Positions 1 to 9,556 of a stretch of 64,000 bases of DNA are shown one piece after another. Source of the DNA: Candidatus Pantoea floridensis (lineage in GTDB: Bacteria; Pseudomonadota; Gammaproteobacteria; Enterobacterales; Enterobacteriaceae); contig NZ_OCMY01000001.1 of assembly GCF_900215435.1 (NCBI RefSeq), positions 1,488,001-1,552,000 of the forward strand. Reading direction: 5' to 3'. The notes beneath the pieces are model-generated. The model made no database searches. It was not told the origin of the DNA and worked only from the letters and a program-made list of their open reading frames with translations. Made by a program: the position numbers and the translations under genes. How positions within the stretch are numbered: position 1 is the first letter of the stretch; the number at the start of each line of letters is the position of its first letter.

Positions 1-822
<822 letters not shown>

Positions 823-835
823 TCGGCATCGTCCC

Positions 836-877
836 GACGGAGAGTGTCAGCCTGTCCACGGCAGGTTACTCTCCGTC
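836..877 (+). terminator. Hairpin downstream of acs
   Basis: A perfect 10-bp stem (GACGGAGAGT paired with ACTCTCCGTC) begins 14 bases after the acs stop. The inner CCTG/CAGG can extend it. No clear U-run follows, so it may be an attenuator or an RNA 3'-end stabiliser rather than a full terminator; acs-yjcH-actP are normally cotranscribed. Confidence 0.45.
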
Positions 878-919
878 ACCTTTACCTTACGCCGTATGCC
901 TTTCAACATCGCACAACCC

Positions 920-1043
920 ATACCCAAAATAATTCGAGCTGCAGGAAGGCGGCAAGGATGAGAATTCCAGGAGCTTACTGAAGTACGTGACTGGGATGAG
1001 CATACGCAGCCAACGCACCTGTAGCTTGAAGTATGAACGGTAT
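920..1043. repeat. ERIC (IRU) element
   Basis: The element is about 124 bp with imperfect inverted ends (ATACCCAAAATAATTCGAGC against the complement of the GTATGAACGGTAT end). Its centre contains CAGGAGCTTACTGAAGTACG and GTGACTGGGATGAGC, matching the classic ERIC1R/ERIC2 core (established consensus: CCCAGGAGCTTACATAAGTAAGTGACTGGGG, recalled). It sits between acs and yjcH, where it could alter mRNA processing of the operon. Confidence 0.85.
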
Positions 1044-1119
1044 ATATAACTAGAATATTCAGCCAGTTAAATCACTTTATTGTGAGATTGCTGTCTGCCT
1101 TGCCTCTGGAGAAAATGTG

Positions 1120-1449
1120 ATGAACGAAACCCTGGAACAACAGGAAGCAATCTGGCTACAAATCGAAAATAACCCGCGCTATCACGAACTGGTGCACAAA
1201 CGTCAGGCCTTCGCGCTGCTACTTAGCATTATCATGCTGGTGCTGTACGTCGGCTTTATTCTGCTCATTGCCTTTGCGCCCGGCTGGCTGGGCACGCCAT
1301 TGCATGCAGGTACCAACGTGACGCGGGGTATTCCCATTGGCGTCGGCCTCATCGTGATGTCTTTCGTGCTGACCGGCGTCTACGTATGGCGTGCCAACGG
1401 CGAGTTTGACCGTCTGACCAAACAGATCCTGAGCGAGGTGAAATCATGA
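1120..1449 (+). CDS. yjcH: DUF485 inner-membrane protein YjcH
   Basis: 109-aa small membrane protein of the YjcH/DUF485 family, always encoded next to the acetate permease ActP; its role is unproven but probably supports that transporter. Two transmembrane segments are visible (about residues 24-48 and 64-88), with the family signature FAPGWLGTP and TRGIPIG. The ATG at 1120 is chosen over the in-frame GTG three bases earlier because a GGAG lies eight bases upstream of the ATG. The stop overlaps the actP start by four bases, so translation is coupled. Confidence 0.93.
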   Translation: MNETLEQQEAIWLQIENNPRYHELVHKRQAFALLLSIIMLVLYVGFILLIAFAPGWLGTPLHAGTNVTRGIPIGVGLIVMSFVLTGVYVWRANGEFDRLTKQILSEVKS

Positions 1450-3098
1450 AGCGCTTGCTCTCGATGTTTTTGGCTATTGTGCCCGCCAGCGTGTTTGCCG
1501 CCGATGCGATAACCGGCGCGGTACAACGTCAGGCCACCAACTATGAAGCCATTATTATGTTCGTGGTGTTTGTGGCAGCGACGCTCGGCATTACTTATTG
1601 GGCATCCAAGCGCACCCGTTCGCGCAGCGATTACTATACCGCCGGCGGTAATATCACCGGTTTCCAGAACGGGCTGGCCATTGCCGGTGACTTTATGTCC
1701 GCCGCCTCGTTCCTCGGTATTTCCGCCCTGGTTTATACCTCGGGTTACGACGGGCTGATCTACTCGCTCGGCTTCCTTGTCGGCTGGCCGATGATCCTGT
1801 TTTTGATTGCCGAACGCCTGCGCAATCTCGGTCGTTACACCTTTGCTGATGTTGCCTCCTATCGCCTCGCTCAGAAACCCATCCGTACATTGTCGGCCTG
1901 CGGCTCGCTGGTCGTGGTGGCGCTGTATCTGATTGCGCAGATGGTCGGTGCCGGTAAGCTTATCCAGCTGCTGTTTGGTTTGGATTACCACATCGCGGTG
2001 GTGATGGTGGGTATTTTGATGGTGCTGTACGTGCTGTTCGGCGGCATGCTGGCCACCACCTGGGTGCAGATCATCAAAGCGGTGCTGCTGCTGTTTGGCG
2101 CCAGCTTTATGGCGATTATGGTGATGAAAGCCACCGGCTTCAGCTTCAATACGCTGTTCACCGAAGCCATGGCGGTGCATCCGAAAGGTGCGGCGATTAT
2201 GCAGCCAGGCGGGCTGGTGAAAGATCCGATATCGGCGCTGTCACTCGGGCTGGGCTTGATGTTCGGTACCGCCGGTTTGCCGCATATTCTGATGCGCTTC
2301 TTTACCGTGGCCGATGCGCGTGAAGCGCGTAAAAGTGTGTTCTGGGCCACCGGCTTTATGGGCTACTTCTACTTCCTGACCTTTATTATCGGCTTCGGCG
2401 CGATATTACTGGTGGGATCGAATCCGGCCTTCAAAGATGCCAGCGGCGCCCTGCTCGGCGGCACCAACATGGCGGCGGTCCATCTGGCGAATGCGGTTGG
2501 CGGCAGCTTGTTCCTCGGCTTTATCTCGGCCGTGGCTTTCGCCACCATTCTGGCGGTCGTTGCGGGTCTGACATTGGCGGGCGCTTCTGCGGTGTCACAC
2601 GATCTCTATGCCAGCGTAATCCGCGAAGGTAAGGCGACAGAACGCGATGAGTTGCGCATCTCGAAGATCACCGTGTTGGTGTTGGGCGTGGTGGCGATTG
2701 CGCTGGGGATTCTGTTTGAAAAACAGAACATTGCCTTTATGGTCGGTCTGGCGTTCTCGATTGCTGCCAGCTGTAACTTCCCCATTATTTTGCTTTCGAT
2801 GTACTGGTCAAAACTGACCACGCGCGGCGCGATGATTGGCGGCTGGCTGGGATTGATTACGGCAGTGCTATTGATGATCCTTGGCCCAACTATTTGGGTG
2901 CAGGTGCTGGGGCATGAGAAGCCGATTTATCCGTATGAGTATCCGGCGCTGTTCTCGATGCTGGCGGCGTTTATCGGCATTTGGCTGTTTTCTATCACCG
3001 ACCACTCGGCGCGCGGTGCCGAGGAACGTGCTCGCTTCCGCGGACAGTTTATTCGTTCGCAGACGGGAATAGGAATTTCGCAGGGTAAATCGCACTAG
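1446..3098 (+). CDS. actP: Cation/acetate symporter ActP
   Basis: 550-aa sodium:solute symporter family permease for acetate and glycolate in the inner membrane. An N-terminal signal-like segment (about 1-20, ending SVFAADA) precedes some 13 transmembrane helices; the conserved SSS-family stretch [16 protein letters not shown] lies near residue 370. It overlaps yjcH by ATGA-type coupling. With acs it forms the acetate uptake and activation unit. No anomaly seen; length matches the E. coli protein (549 aa). Confidence 0.97.
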   Translation: MKRLLSMFLAIVPASVFAADAITGAVQRQATNYEAIIMFVVFVAATLGITYWASKRTRSRSDYYTAGGNITGFQNGLAIAGDFMSAASFLGISALVYTSGYDGLIYSLGFLVGWPMILFLIAERLRNLGRYTFADVASYRLAQKPIRTLSACGSLVVVALYLIAQMVGAGKLIQLLFGLDYHIAVVMVGILMVLYVLFGGMLATTWVQIIKAVLLLFGASFMAIMVMKATGFSFNTLFTEAMAVHPKGAAIMQPGGLVKDPISALSLGLGLMFGTAGLPHILMRFFTVADAREARKSVFWATGFMGYFYFLTFIIGFGAILLVGSNPAFKDASGALLGGTNMAAVHLANAVGGSLFLGFISAVAFATILAVVAGLTLAGASAVSHDLYASVIREGKATERDELRISKITVLVLGVVAIALGILFEKQNIAFMVGLAFSIAASCNFPIILLSMYWSKLTTRGAMIGGWLGLITAVLLMILGPTIWVQVLGHEKPIYPYEYPALFSMLAAFIGIWLFSITDHSARGAEERARFRGQFIRSQTGIGISQGKSH

Positions 3099-3100
3099 GA

Positions 3101-3196
3101 GCGGTGATTGACCAGGTCGCCATAAATACGGTGCGGTGATTGACCAGGTCGCCATAAATGGCGACCCTACATGTAGGGTGCGCATTAATGCGCACC
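3101..3196. repeat. REP-like element, family A, with internal 27-bp duplication
   Basis: Two inverted-repeat modules, GTCGCCATAAATGGCGAC (3148-3165) and GTGCGCATTAATGCGCAC (3178-3195), are joined by CCTACATGTAGG. The left arm is duplicated: the 27 bases 3101-3127 are repeated exactly at 3133-3159. Related elements lie at 6026, 9484, 32788 and 54309. The element occupies the actP/yfaZ convergent gap and could stabilise or terminate either transcript. Confidence 0.85.
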
Positions 3197-3210
3197 TGGT
3201 TATATCATTA

Positions 3211-3756
3211 TTAGAAACGCAGTGACGCGCCAACGTACGGCCCATCAACCAGCACGTTATCTTTACGGCTGCCCTTATTGTTCAGCTCAATATACTGATA
3301 ACCCACACGCAGGTTCAGCAGCGAAATTGGCGTGAAGCTCAGGCCACCAGACGCTTCCTGATAGCTATCCAGACGATCGGAGAACGCTTCCGGTGCATAG
3401 TAATATTCGCCATACAGTCCCCACATGCTGTTGAAGCTGTACTGCGCGCCGCCGCCCACTGCTACGGTAAAGCCATCACGACCATCTTCCGGATGGGTGA
3501 ATAGCGCTTTCGCCGTTGGCGCAATGCGGAAATCGCCCACGTCGATGTTATAGCCCAGGCCGGCACCATAGGTGCTGCCATCGTGATCGCTGCGCAGCCA
3601 GTTGCCTTTCAGGAACAGGCCTGGCGAGGTAGTACCGAGACCAAGGTTCAGGTTGGTGCTGTGCTCACCCACGTCAACACTGCCCTCAATCGCCTGTGCG
3701 CCGCTGCTCAGCAGTGCCAGACCCAATACGCTTCCAGTAACAAGTTGCTTTAACAT
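3211..3756 (-). CDS. yfaZ: YfaZ family outer-membrane protein
   Basis: 181-aa predicted porin-like outer-membrane beta-barrel. A signal peptide is evident (MLKQLVTGSVLGLALLSSG, cleavage after AQA), followed by alternating amphipathic strands and a C-terminal Phe (VGASLRF) as expected for BAM substrates. A longer reading frame runs 45 codons upstream, but the ATG at 3756 is chosen because it opens the signal peptide and has a GGAG upstream. YfaZ function is unknown. Neighbours are actP (convergent) and cidB (same strand, different unit). E. coli has yfaZ elsewhere, so this location is lineage-specific. Confidence 0.88.
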   Translation of the reverse strand: MLKQLVTGSVLGLALLSSGAQAIEGSVDVGEHSTNLNLGLGTTSPGLFLKGNWLRSDHDGSTYGAGLGYNIDVGDFRIAPTAKALFTHPEDGRDGFTVAVGGGAQYSFNSMWGLYGEYYYAPEAFSDRLDSYQEASGGLSFTPISLLNLRVGYQYIELNNKGSRKDNVLVDGPYVGASLRF

Positions 3757-3878
3757 GTGATTCCACTCCATGAAGGACCAATAATTCGGCGGCAAGGGTA
3801 ACAGCCTGGCAGCGGGAGACAACATTATTTGGAAAGCTTTACGTAAAAATGGGTTACGACGGGCAAAAGAGCCGCTTC

Positions 3879-4574
3879 TTAAGCGGCCCAAAGCAGATGA
3901 CTGAGCAGGGGCGCGAGAATGACCGTCACCACGCCGGAGAGCATCATTACCAGGCTCGAGACCACCCCTTCTTGCTGACCCAGTTGATAAGCGCGCGCGG
4001 TCCCTGCACCGTGCGATGCCGCACCGAAGCCCGCGCCTTTCGCCACGCCCTGCTTAATGGCAATACGCAGGAACAGAACATCGCCCACCGCCATACCGAA
4101 CACGCCGGTGATCACCACAAACAGCGCCACCAGATCCGGCTGACCGCCAATCGGCTGTGCTGCCGCCAGCGCAAACGGTGTGGTAATCGAACGTACTGCC
4201 AGGCTGCGCTGGATGGATTCCGGCAGCGCCAGTAAACGCGCCAGCCATACCGAGCTGCACACCGCCACCAGCGTAGCGGTGACGACGCCCACGCTCAGCG
4301 ATAGCCAGTGGCGCTTGATGATCTCGAGGTTCTCATACACCGGTACGGCAAATGCCAGCGTTGCCGGGCCGAGCAGCCAAATCAGCCAGTGACTTTCTGC
4401 GATATAGTTTTTCCAGCTCACGTGGGTAAGCAGCAGCAGCGCGACCAGCACCAGCGGCGTGAGTACCAGCGGCATGAGCAGCAGCGTACGCCAGCGACGA
4501 TACAGGACTTTGTTGATGTAATAGACCAGCAGCGTGAATCCCAGACACAGCAGGCTAATCAGTAGATCATTCAT
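3879..4574 (-). CDS. CidB/LrgB family membrane protein
   Basis: 231-aa LrgB/CidB (YohK-like) inner-membrane protein with about seven hydrophobic segments and the family stretch SITTPFALAAAQPIGG plus GAASHGAGTARA. These proteins act with CidA/LrgA partners in holin-like control of lysis or in transport of overflow metabolites such as pyruvate; which applies here is not shown by sequence. It overlaps the upstream cidA-type gene by eight bases, so the two form one operon. The start at 4574 opens the canonical first helix (MNDLLISLLCLG). Confidence 0.92.
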   Translation of the reverse strand: MNDLLISLLCLGFTLLVYYINKVLYRRWRTLLLMPLVLTPLVLVALLLLTHVSWKNYIAESHWLIWLLGPATLAFAVPVYENLEIIKRHWLSLSVGVVTATLVAVCSSVWLARLLALPESIQRSLAVRSITTPFALAAAQPIGGQPDLVALFVVITGVFGMAVGDVLFLRIAIKQGVAKGAGFGAASHGAGTARAYQLGQQEGVVSSLVMMLSGVVTVILAPLLSHLLWAA

Positions 4575-4986
4575 GATGGGCCTGCTTGCGTGCAGCGCGC
4601 GCCAGTTCAAAACGGTATAAATGGTCGACCACCAGTGAGGTCGACGCCAGCACCAGCAAGGTGCTCACGCCAATCACCACGCAGATACGCCAGCCTTCAC
4701 TGCGCAATAAATCGCTGTAATTCACCACCGCCACCACCGCCGGGATAAAGAACAGCAGCATTTCGGCCAGCAGCCAGTTGGCGCCGGCTTTCACCCAGCG
4801 CAGCGGCACAATGTGCGTCATGATAAGTCCCAGCAGCAACACCATACCAACCACATTGGCAGGCAGCGGTAGATGCAGCCAGCTCACCAGCTCGCCGCTA
4901 AACATAAACAATCCGACATACAGCACCAGCTGCAGCGGTACGAAAGCGCGTTGCAGGAGATCCGTTCTGCGCGGACTTAATGCCAT
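4567..4986 (-). CDS. CidA/LrgA family holin-like protein
   Basis: 139-aa LrgA/CidA (YohJ-like) membrane protein with four transmembrane segments and the conserved PLPANVVGM motif and FFIPAVVAVV segment. It is the partner of the downstream CidB/LrgB protein, and both are divergent from a LysR regulator, the CidABR arrangement. ATG-ATG occurs at the start; the second ATG (4986) is chosen because AAGGA is then four bases upstream rather than one. Confidence 0.92.
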   Translation of the reverse strand: MALSPRRTDLLQRAFVPLQLVLYVGLFMFSGELVSWLHLPLPANVVGMVLLLGLIMTHIVPLRWVKAGANWLLAEMLLFFIPAVVAVVNYSDLLRSEGWRICVVIGVSTLLVLASTSLVVDHLYRFELARAARKQAHHE

Positions 4987-5053
4987 CATTTCCTTTCACC
5001 CCGATGAATAATTCAGGGCTTTAGTATAAATCCGCCGCAAACTGTGAAAGAAA

Positions 5054-5070
5054 TGAATTAAAATCATTCA
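5054..5070. promoter_or_regulatory. Candidate LysR-type binding dyad between cidA and its regulator
   Basis: The dyad TGAAT-N7-ATTCA lies in the 107-bp divergent gap, close upstream of the LysR gene. T-N11-A within a dyad is the general LysR-type recognition pattern; assignment to this regulator is inference from position. Confidence 0.5.
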
Positions 5071-5093
5071 AACTATGCCAAAAAGGAATGTGT

Positions 5094-5996
5094 ATGGACG
5101 TGCGAGCCTTGCGCTACTTCACTGAAGTGGTCCGTCAGCAGAGCTTCACCCGCGCCGCTGAGAAGCTGTACGTGACGCAACCCACCATCAGCAAAATGCT
5201 GCGACAGCTGGAGGAGGAGCTGGGCTGCACCTTGCTGCTGCGTGAAGGGCGCAAGCTGCATCTGACCGACAGTGGCCAGGCGGTTTATCAGCGCGGGCTG
5301 GCGATTTTGCAGGAGTTTCATCAGCTGGAGGCGGAGTTAGGCGATATCAACCAGCTAAAAACCGGTGAGCTGCGGCTGGGCATTCCGCCAATGGTCGGCA
5401 TGCAGATTGCGGGTTCTATCTCCGCCTTTCGTCGCCGTTATCCTGGCGTGCAGCTAAAAATTTCTGAGTTTGGCGGGCTGACCGCGCAACAAGCGGTGCT
5501 GAGCGGCGCGCTGGATATCGCCCTCACCGCGCTGCCGCTTGATGCAGCGCTGCCGCTCAATACGCTGGCGTTGATGCACCATCCGATGTGCGTATTGCTG
5601 CCGCGCAGTGAAAGCTGGCTACAGCATCGCAAAGTAGGTTTGGCTGAATTAGCCCGGCATCCGCTGCTGATCCTCAATGAAGAGTTCGCACTTAATCGCC
5701 AAATCATGAAAGCGTTTCAACGTCTGGGCGTAACACCGAACATTGCGCTACGCAGCGCGCAGTGGGATTTTCTGGCATCAATGGTGCAAGCGGGGATGGG
5801 ATTGGCGATTTTGCCGGAACCGATCTGTCAGCGGCTGGATAAGCAGTCGCTGCTGTGGCTGCCGCTGGATTCGGAGCTGCAGTGGAGCCTGGGCTTGATT
5901 TGGCGAGAAGGCAGTTACTTATCACGCAGTGCGCAGGCATGGATTGAGTGCTGCCGTGAACACTGGCCGGATAAGGCACCGCGGCTTTCGGTGTGA
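5094..5996 (+). CDS. LysR family regulator of the divergent cidAB pair (CidR-like)
   Basis: 300-aa LysR-type activator: N-terminal winged HTH (residues 1-60, SFTRAAEKLYVTQPTISKML) and a periplasmic-binding-like effector domain (about 90-290). The ATG at 5094 is preferred over the in-frame ATG six bases earlier because AAAAGGA then has seven-base spacing and MDVRALRYF is the usual LysR start. In the established CidR paradigm such proteins respond to acetate/pyruvate overflow and activate cidAB; here the link rests on divergent position only. Confidence 0.9.
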   Translation: MDVRALRYFTEVVRQQSFTRAAEKLYVTQPTISKMLRQLEEELGCTLLLREGRKLHLTDSGQAVYQRGLAILQEFHQLEAELGDINQLKTGELRLGIPPMVGMQIAGSISAFRRRYPGVQLKISEFGGLTAQQAVLSGALDIALTALPLDAALPLNTLALMHHPMCVLLPRSESWLQHRKVGLAELARHPLLILNEEFALNRQIMKAFQRLGVTPNIALRSAQWDFLASMVQAGMGLAILPEPICQRLDKQSLLWLPLDSELQWSLGLIWREGSYLSRSAQAWIECCREHWPDKAPRLSV

Positions 5997-6025
5997 AAAC
6001 AACAGCAGCACAGTAACGTTCTGAA

Positions 6026-6111
6026 CCGGTCGCCATGAATGGCGACCCTACGTTTATCTGACTGGGTTTACGTAGGGTGCGCATTCATGCGCACCGGGAT
6101 TGCGCCGCTAC
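6026..6111. repeat. REP-like element, family A, joined to a family-B end
   Basis: GGTCGCCATGAATGGCGACC and GTGCGCATTCATGCGCAC form the two family-A palindromes. The element then runs directly into ATTGCGCCGCTAC, the end sequence of family B (compare 45806, 51141, 55545). It lies in the convergent gap between the LysR gene and yjcE. Confidence 0.8.
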
Positions 6112-6132
6112 AGGTGAAAAACAGGCTTGCCG

Positions 6133-7782
6133 CTATTCCTCTTTCTCTATCAGCAGCGCTTCGAGCAGATCAAGATCGTGCAGCAGTTTCTGCATCGTCT
6201 CGTTAGAGATTTCCTGCGTCGCGCGCAGGTGATACACCTCTGCACGTTCGGCTCGCAGCGCATTGAGGCGGAAACGACGCTCAAGGTTTTCGGCAAACTG
6301 CGCCTGCTCAATATCATTTTTGCCTTCCGCCCGGCGACGTAGATTACCAATTACCCGCAAACTGACTTCTTTCAGCAGTTCGGGATCGATGTTCTCTTCC
6401 GCGTCACTCTCGAGGCGTTGCTCCATTTTGTGCAGGCTCTCTATCGCCACACCCGCCATGGCGGCACGCGCGAACTGAATCTCACGACGATGACCGACCT
6501 TATCGATACTTTCCACATCGCGCAGCAGAATCGGCAGCAGTACAACGCCGACCAGCAGCGAAACCAGAATCACACCGGTGGCGATAAACACCAATTCATA
6601 GCGCGCCGGGAAGGGATCGCCATTGCTGAGGAACAGCGGAATCGACAGCACACCGGCCAGCGTGATGGCACCGCGCACCCCGGCAAAAGAGGCAATCAGC
6701 AATTCGCGCAGCGAATAGTTGGTAAACTCCAGCGGCTTTTTCTTCAGCAGGCGCTGACTGGTGCGCTTCATGATCCACAGCCAGCCGAATCGCACCACCA
6801 TCAGGGCGGCGTACACCAACAAGACGTCAGTGAGCAACATCCACAGTTCCACATTGGGATCGGCTTGTGCCTGGGCAATCGACGTGGAAAGGATGTCTGG
6901 CAACTGCAGGCCGAGCATCAGGAACACCATGCCGTTAAAGACAAACTCCAGCATCTGCCACACGCTGTTCGCACGCAGACGCATGGCGAGCGGTGCCTGA
7001 CGGATAATGCCGGAACGCGTGATGGTCATCCCTGCGGCCACGGCGGCCAGGATGCCGGACACGCCAAGGTGTTCGGCAATCAGATAAGAGGCGAACGGTA
7101 ACAGCAGCAGCAGCACGGTTTGGGTGGCCGGATCATCTCCGCTCCAGCGGCTCAGCAGGCGCAGCGAGCGACCATACAGCCAGCATATTGCGACGCCGGC
7201 AACCAAACCGCCCACGGCCACTTTAAGAAACTCAACGCTGGCACCGCCCCACGTAAACACCATGGTGCCCATGGCGACCGCCACCGCAAACTTGAGTGAT
7301 ACCAGGCCCGATGCGTCGTTCATCAGGGCCTCGCCCTGCACAATCGACATGATCTTTTTCGGGATACGCCCTTCACCGACAATGCCGGACAGCGCCACGG
7401 CATCGGTGGGCGACAGCACCGCCGCCAGCGCAAAGGCGGGAATCAACGGAATGCCCGGCACCAGCCAGTAAATCAGGTAACCAATCCCGACCACGGTGAT
7501 CAGCACCAGAACCAGCGCCAGCCCCATGATTTCACGACCGTGATGGAGAAATTCGTTAATCGGCGTTTTCCAACCATCTGCGAACAGCAGCGGCGGAATG
7601 AACAGCACGAGGAACAGTTCCGGGTCAAAATCGACATGCAGGCCGAAGACGGGAAAAGCGAGTAGCGCACCGGCGGCAATCTGCACCAGCGGAAGAGGAA
7701 TTTGAAACGGCAGAATACGTGCCGCCACGCTGGAGAGTGAAACCACCAGCGTCATGATGAGAATAGTAAAGAAGATTTCCAT
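6133..7782 (-). CDS. yjcE: Na+/H+ antiporter, CPA1/NhaP type (YjcE)
   Basis: 549-aa CPA1-family sodium/proton antiporter. Twelve or so membrane segments occupy residues 1-400, with the catalytic region GEALMNDASGLVSLKFAVA (Asp of NDASG) and SPTDAVALSG; a charged cytoplasmic coiled C-terminus (about 430-549) follows. It is nearly superimposable on E. coli YjcE. The reading frame extends 57 codons upstream, but the ATG at 7782 starts the conserved MEIFFTILIM. ghxP lies upstream on the same strand with a terminator between them, so they are probably separate transcripts. Confidence 0.96.
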   Translation of the reverse strand: MEIFFTILIMTLVVSLSSVAARILPFQIPLPLVQIAAGALLAFPVFGLHVDFDPELFLVLFIPPLLFADGWKTPINEFLHHGREIMGLALVLVLITVVGIGYLIYWLVPGIPLIPAFALAAVLSPTDAVALSGIVGEGRIPKKIMSIVQGEALMNDASGLVSLKFAVAVAMGTMVFTWGGASVEFLKVAVGGLVAGVAICWLYGRSLRLLSRWSGDDPATQTVLLLLLPFASYLIAEHLGVSGILAAVAAGMTITRSGIIRQAPLAMRLRANSVWQMLEFVFNGMVFLMLGLQLPDILSTSIAQAQADPNVELWMLLTDVLLVYAALMVVRFGWLWIMKRTSQRLLKKKPLEFTNYSLRELLIASFAGVRGAITLAGVLSIPLFLSNGDPFPARYELVFIATGVILVSLLVGVVLLPILLRDVESIDKVGHRREIQFARAAMAGVAIESLHKMEQRLESDAEENIDPELLKEVSLRVIGNLRRRAEGKNDIEQAQFAENLERRFRLNALRAERAEVYHLRATQEISNETMQKLLHDLDLLEALLIEKEE

Positions 7783-7839
7783 GCTTTCCTTAGGCGAATC
7801 AATTTCATTAAAGCGATGTTGTTGCGTGGGAAAGTGTAA

Positions 7840-7877
7840 AACAAAACGCCGCACAGCGGGCAACCCGATGTGCGGCG
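7840..7877 (-). terminator. Rho-independent terminator of ghxP
   Basis: A perfect 9-bp stem CGCCGCACA (7847-7855) / TGTGCGGCG (7869-7877), with an inner CGGG/CCCG, is followed on the minus strand by TTTTGTTTT. Confidence 0.85.
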
Positions 7878-7906
7878 AGGAGCAGAAAGAGAAAAATCTT
7901 GGTTTT

Positions 7907-9256
7907 TTAGATAGCCCAACCACCGGCGTAGAACACCACCAGCGCGACAGCAATCACCACTGTGCCAACGTTCAGCTTGCGCCATTCACCCGCGAACAGG
8001 CGACCAATCACCAGCGAAGCGAAGCCGAGCATGATGCCGGTTACGATGTTGCACGTCAGCACGATGAAGACTGCGGTCAGCAACCCAGACATCGCATCCA
8101 CGAAATCATTGAAGTCGATTTTTGCCACGTTGCTGAGCATCAGCAGGCCAACATACATCAGCGCGGGGGCGGTGGCGTAAGCGGGAACCAGATACGCCAG
8201 CGGCGACATAAATAGAATCACCAGGAACAACAAACCGACCACGATCGCCGTCAGACCGGTTTTGCCCCCTGCCGCCGTACCTGCGGCCGATTCAATATAA
8301 ACCGCAGCGGGTGATGCGCCCACCAGACCGGCGAACAGGCTGCTGACAGAATCCGTGGTCAGCGCGCGGCCACCGTTCATGATCTGGCCCTCTTTATCCA
8401 GTAGATTCGCCTGCCCCGCTACCGCGCGAATGGTGCCGGTGGCATCGAATACCGCAGTCATTACCAGCGCCAGCACGCTTGGCAGCACGACCGGTTGCAG
8501 CGCACCCATGATATCCAGGCTAAACATCGCCGATTGACCGTTGGCATCCTTCAGGCTCGGCATGGCGAACAGACCTTGGTAGGTCACCGCCGGATCGAAA
8601 ATCAAACCGATAATGGAGATCGCAATAATGGTCAGCAGGATGCCGCCCGGTACGCGACGTTTCTCCAGACCGAAAATGGCCGCCAGTCCCACCAGCGCCA
8701 TGATCACCGGAAACGAAGCAAAATGGCCGAGCGCCACCGGCAAGCCCGCCGCCGGGTTCTTCACCACCAAACCAATGCCGTCTGCGGCAATCAACATCAG
8801 GAACAGGCCGATACCCACGCCGGTGCCGTGCGCCACCCCCATCGGTAAGTTACGCAGAATCCACGTGCGAATACCGGTCACTGAAATCAGCGTGAACAGT
8901 AAGCCCATCAGGAACACCGCGCCGAGCGCCACCGGTACGCTAATGTGCTGGCCGAGCACCAGGCTAAAGGCAGTGAAAGCGGTCAGTGAGATAGCACAGC
9001 CAATCGCCATGGGCAGATTTGCCCACAAGCCCATGATGATTGAGCCAAAGCTTGCGACCAGACAGGTAGCAACGAACACCGCCGTCGGCGAGAAGCCCGC
9101 TTTGCCCAACATGCTGGGGACCACGATAACCGAGTAGACCATCGCCAGAAACGTCGTCAGACCCGCTAATATTTCCTGACGCACGCTGCTGCCGCGTGCA
9201 GAGATGTTGAACCAGGCGTCCAGTTTTCCACTGGCCGGGCGCGATTCACCAGACAT
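7907..9256 (-). CDS. ghxP: Guanine/hypoxanthine permease GhxP
   Basis: 449-aa NCS2-family purine permease (AzgA-like/COG2252 subgroup) importing guanine and hypoxanthine with protons. Some 12-14 helices; family stretches [19 protein letters not shown] and [18 protein letters not shown] are intact. The ATG at 9256 is chosen over one at 9262 because GAGGA is then six bases upstream rather than adjacent. Two PurR-box matches lie 89-104 and 144-159 bases upstream, so repression by PurR with hypoxanthine/guanine is likely, as in E. coli. Own terminator follows. Confidence 0.96.
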   Translation of the reverse strand: MSGESRPASGKLDAWFNISARGSSVRQEILAGLTTFLAMVYSVIVVPSMLGKAGFSPTAVFVATCLVASFGSIIMGLWANLPMAIGCAISLTAFTAFSLVLGQHISVPVALGAVFLMGLLFTLISVTGIRTWILRNLPMGVAHGTGVGIGLFLMLIAADGIGLVVKNPAAGLPVALGHFASFPVIMALVGLAAIFGLEKRRVPGGILLTIIAISIIGLIFDPAVTYQGLFAMPSLKDANGQSAMFSLDIMGALQPVVLPSVLALVMTAVFDATGTIRAVAGQANLLDKEGQIMNGGRALTTDSVSSLFAGLVGASPAAVYIESAAGTAAGGKTGLTAIVVGLLFLVILFMSPLAYLVPAYATAPALMYVGLLMLSNVAKIDFNDFVDAMSGLLTAVFIVLTCNIVTGIMLGFASLVIGRLFAGEWRKLNVGTVVIAVALVVFYAGGWAI

Positions 9257-9344
9257 AATCATTCCTCAATATTTTTTGTGATGTGAGTTGCCGCACGGCG
9301 CGCGTTTGCTGCTCCCTGATGCGAGATTTTCATGGTGAAAATCC

Positions 9345-9360
9345 AGGCAAACGTTTACGT
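9345..9360. promoter_or_regulatory. PurR box upstream of ghxP
   Basis: AGGCAAACGTTTACGT matches the PurR consensus ANGCAANCGNTTNCNT at every specified position. It lies about 90 bases upstream of the ghxP start, within the expected promoter area. Confidence 0.88.
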
Positions 9361-9399
9361 CGCCGCGTATTCCTGTTGGTAAAAAGAGATAGGGAAAAA

Positions 9400-9415
9400 A
9401 GGCAAACGATTATCT
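9400..9415. promoter_or_regulatory. Second PurR-box match upstream of ghxP
   Basis: AGGCAAACGATTATCT has one mismatch to ANGCAANCGNTTNCNT. Its centre is 55 bp from the first box, so the pair could be bridged by looping; that is inference. Confidence 0.6.
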
Positions 9416-9483
9416 GGCGTTTGGCATGGTGTTTTCAACTACTAATCGCGGGGATTGCAGGATAAATCCAGCCGATGGGGTTC

Positions 9484-9550
9484 CCAGGTCGTCATGAATG
9501 GCGACCCTACGATCATGGGCTTTGTAGGGGCGTCATTCGTGACGACCTGG
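9484..9550. repeat. REP-like element, family A
   Basis: CCAGGTCGTCATGAATGGCG at the left and its near inverse (CGTCATTCGTGACGACCTGG) at the right form one long imperfect hairpin with GTAGGG/CCCTAC-type flanks. It sits just after the 3' end of the transferase gene. Confidence 0.8.
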
Positions 9551-9556
9551 CCTCAA

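Noticed and set aside
1380..2180. Long minus-strand reading frame (266 codons) across yjcH/actP
   Set aside because: It is antisense to a fully conserved permease, His/Gln-rich as expected for a complement of membrane-protein codons, and has no ribosome site.
6418..7101. Plus-strand reading frame (227 codons) inside yjcE
   Set aside because: Shadow of the antiporter gene; composition and lack of any recognisable domain argue against it.
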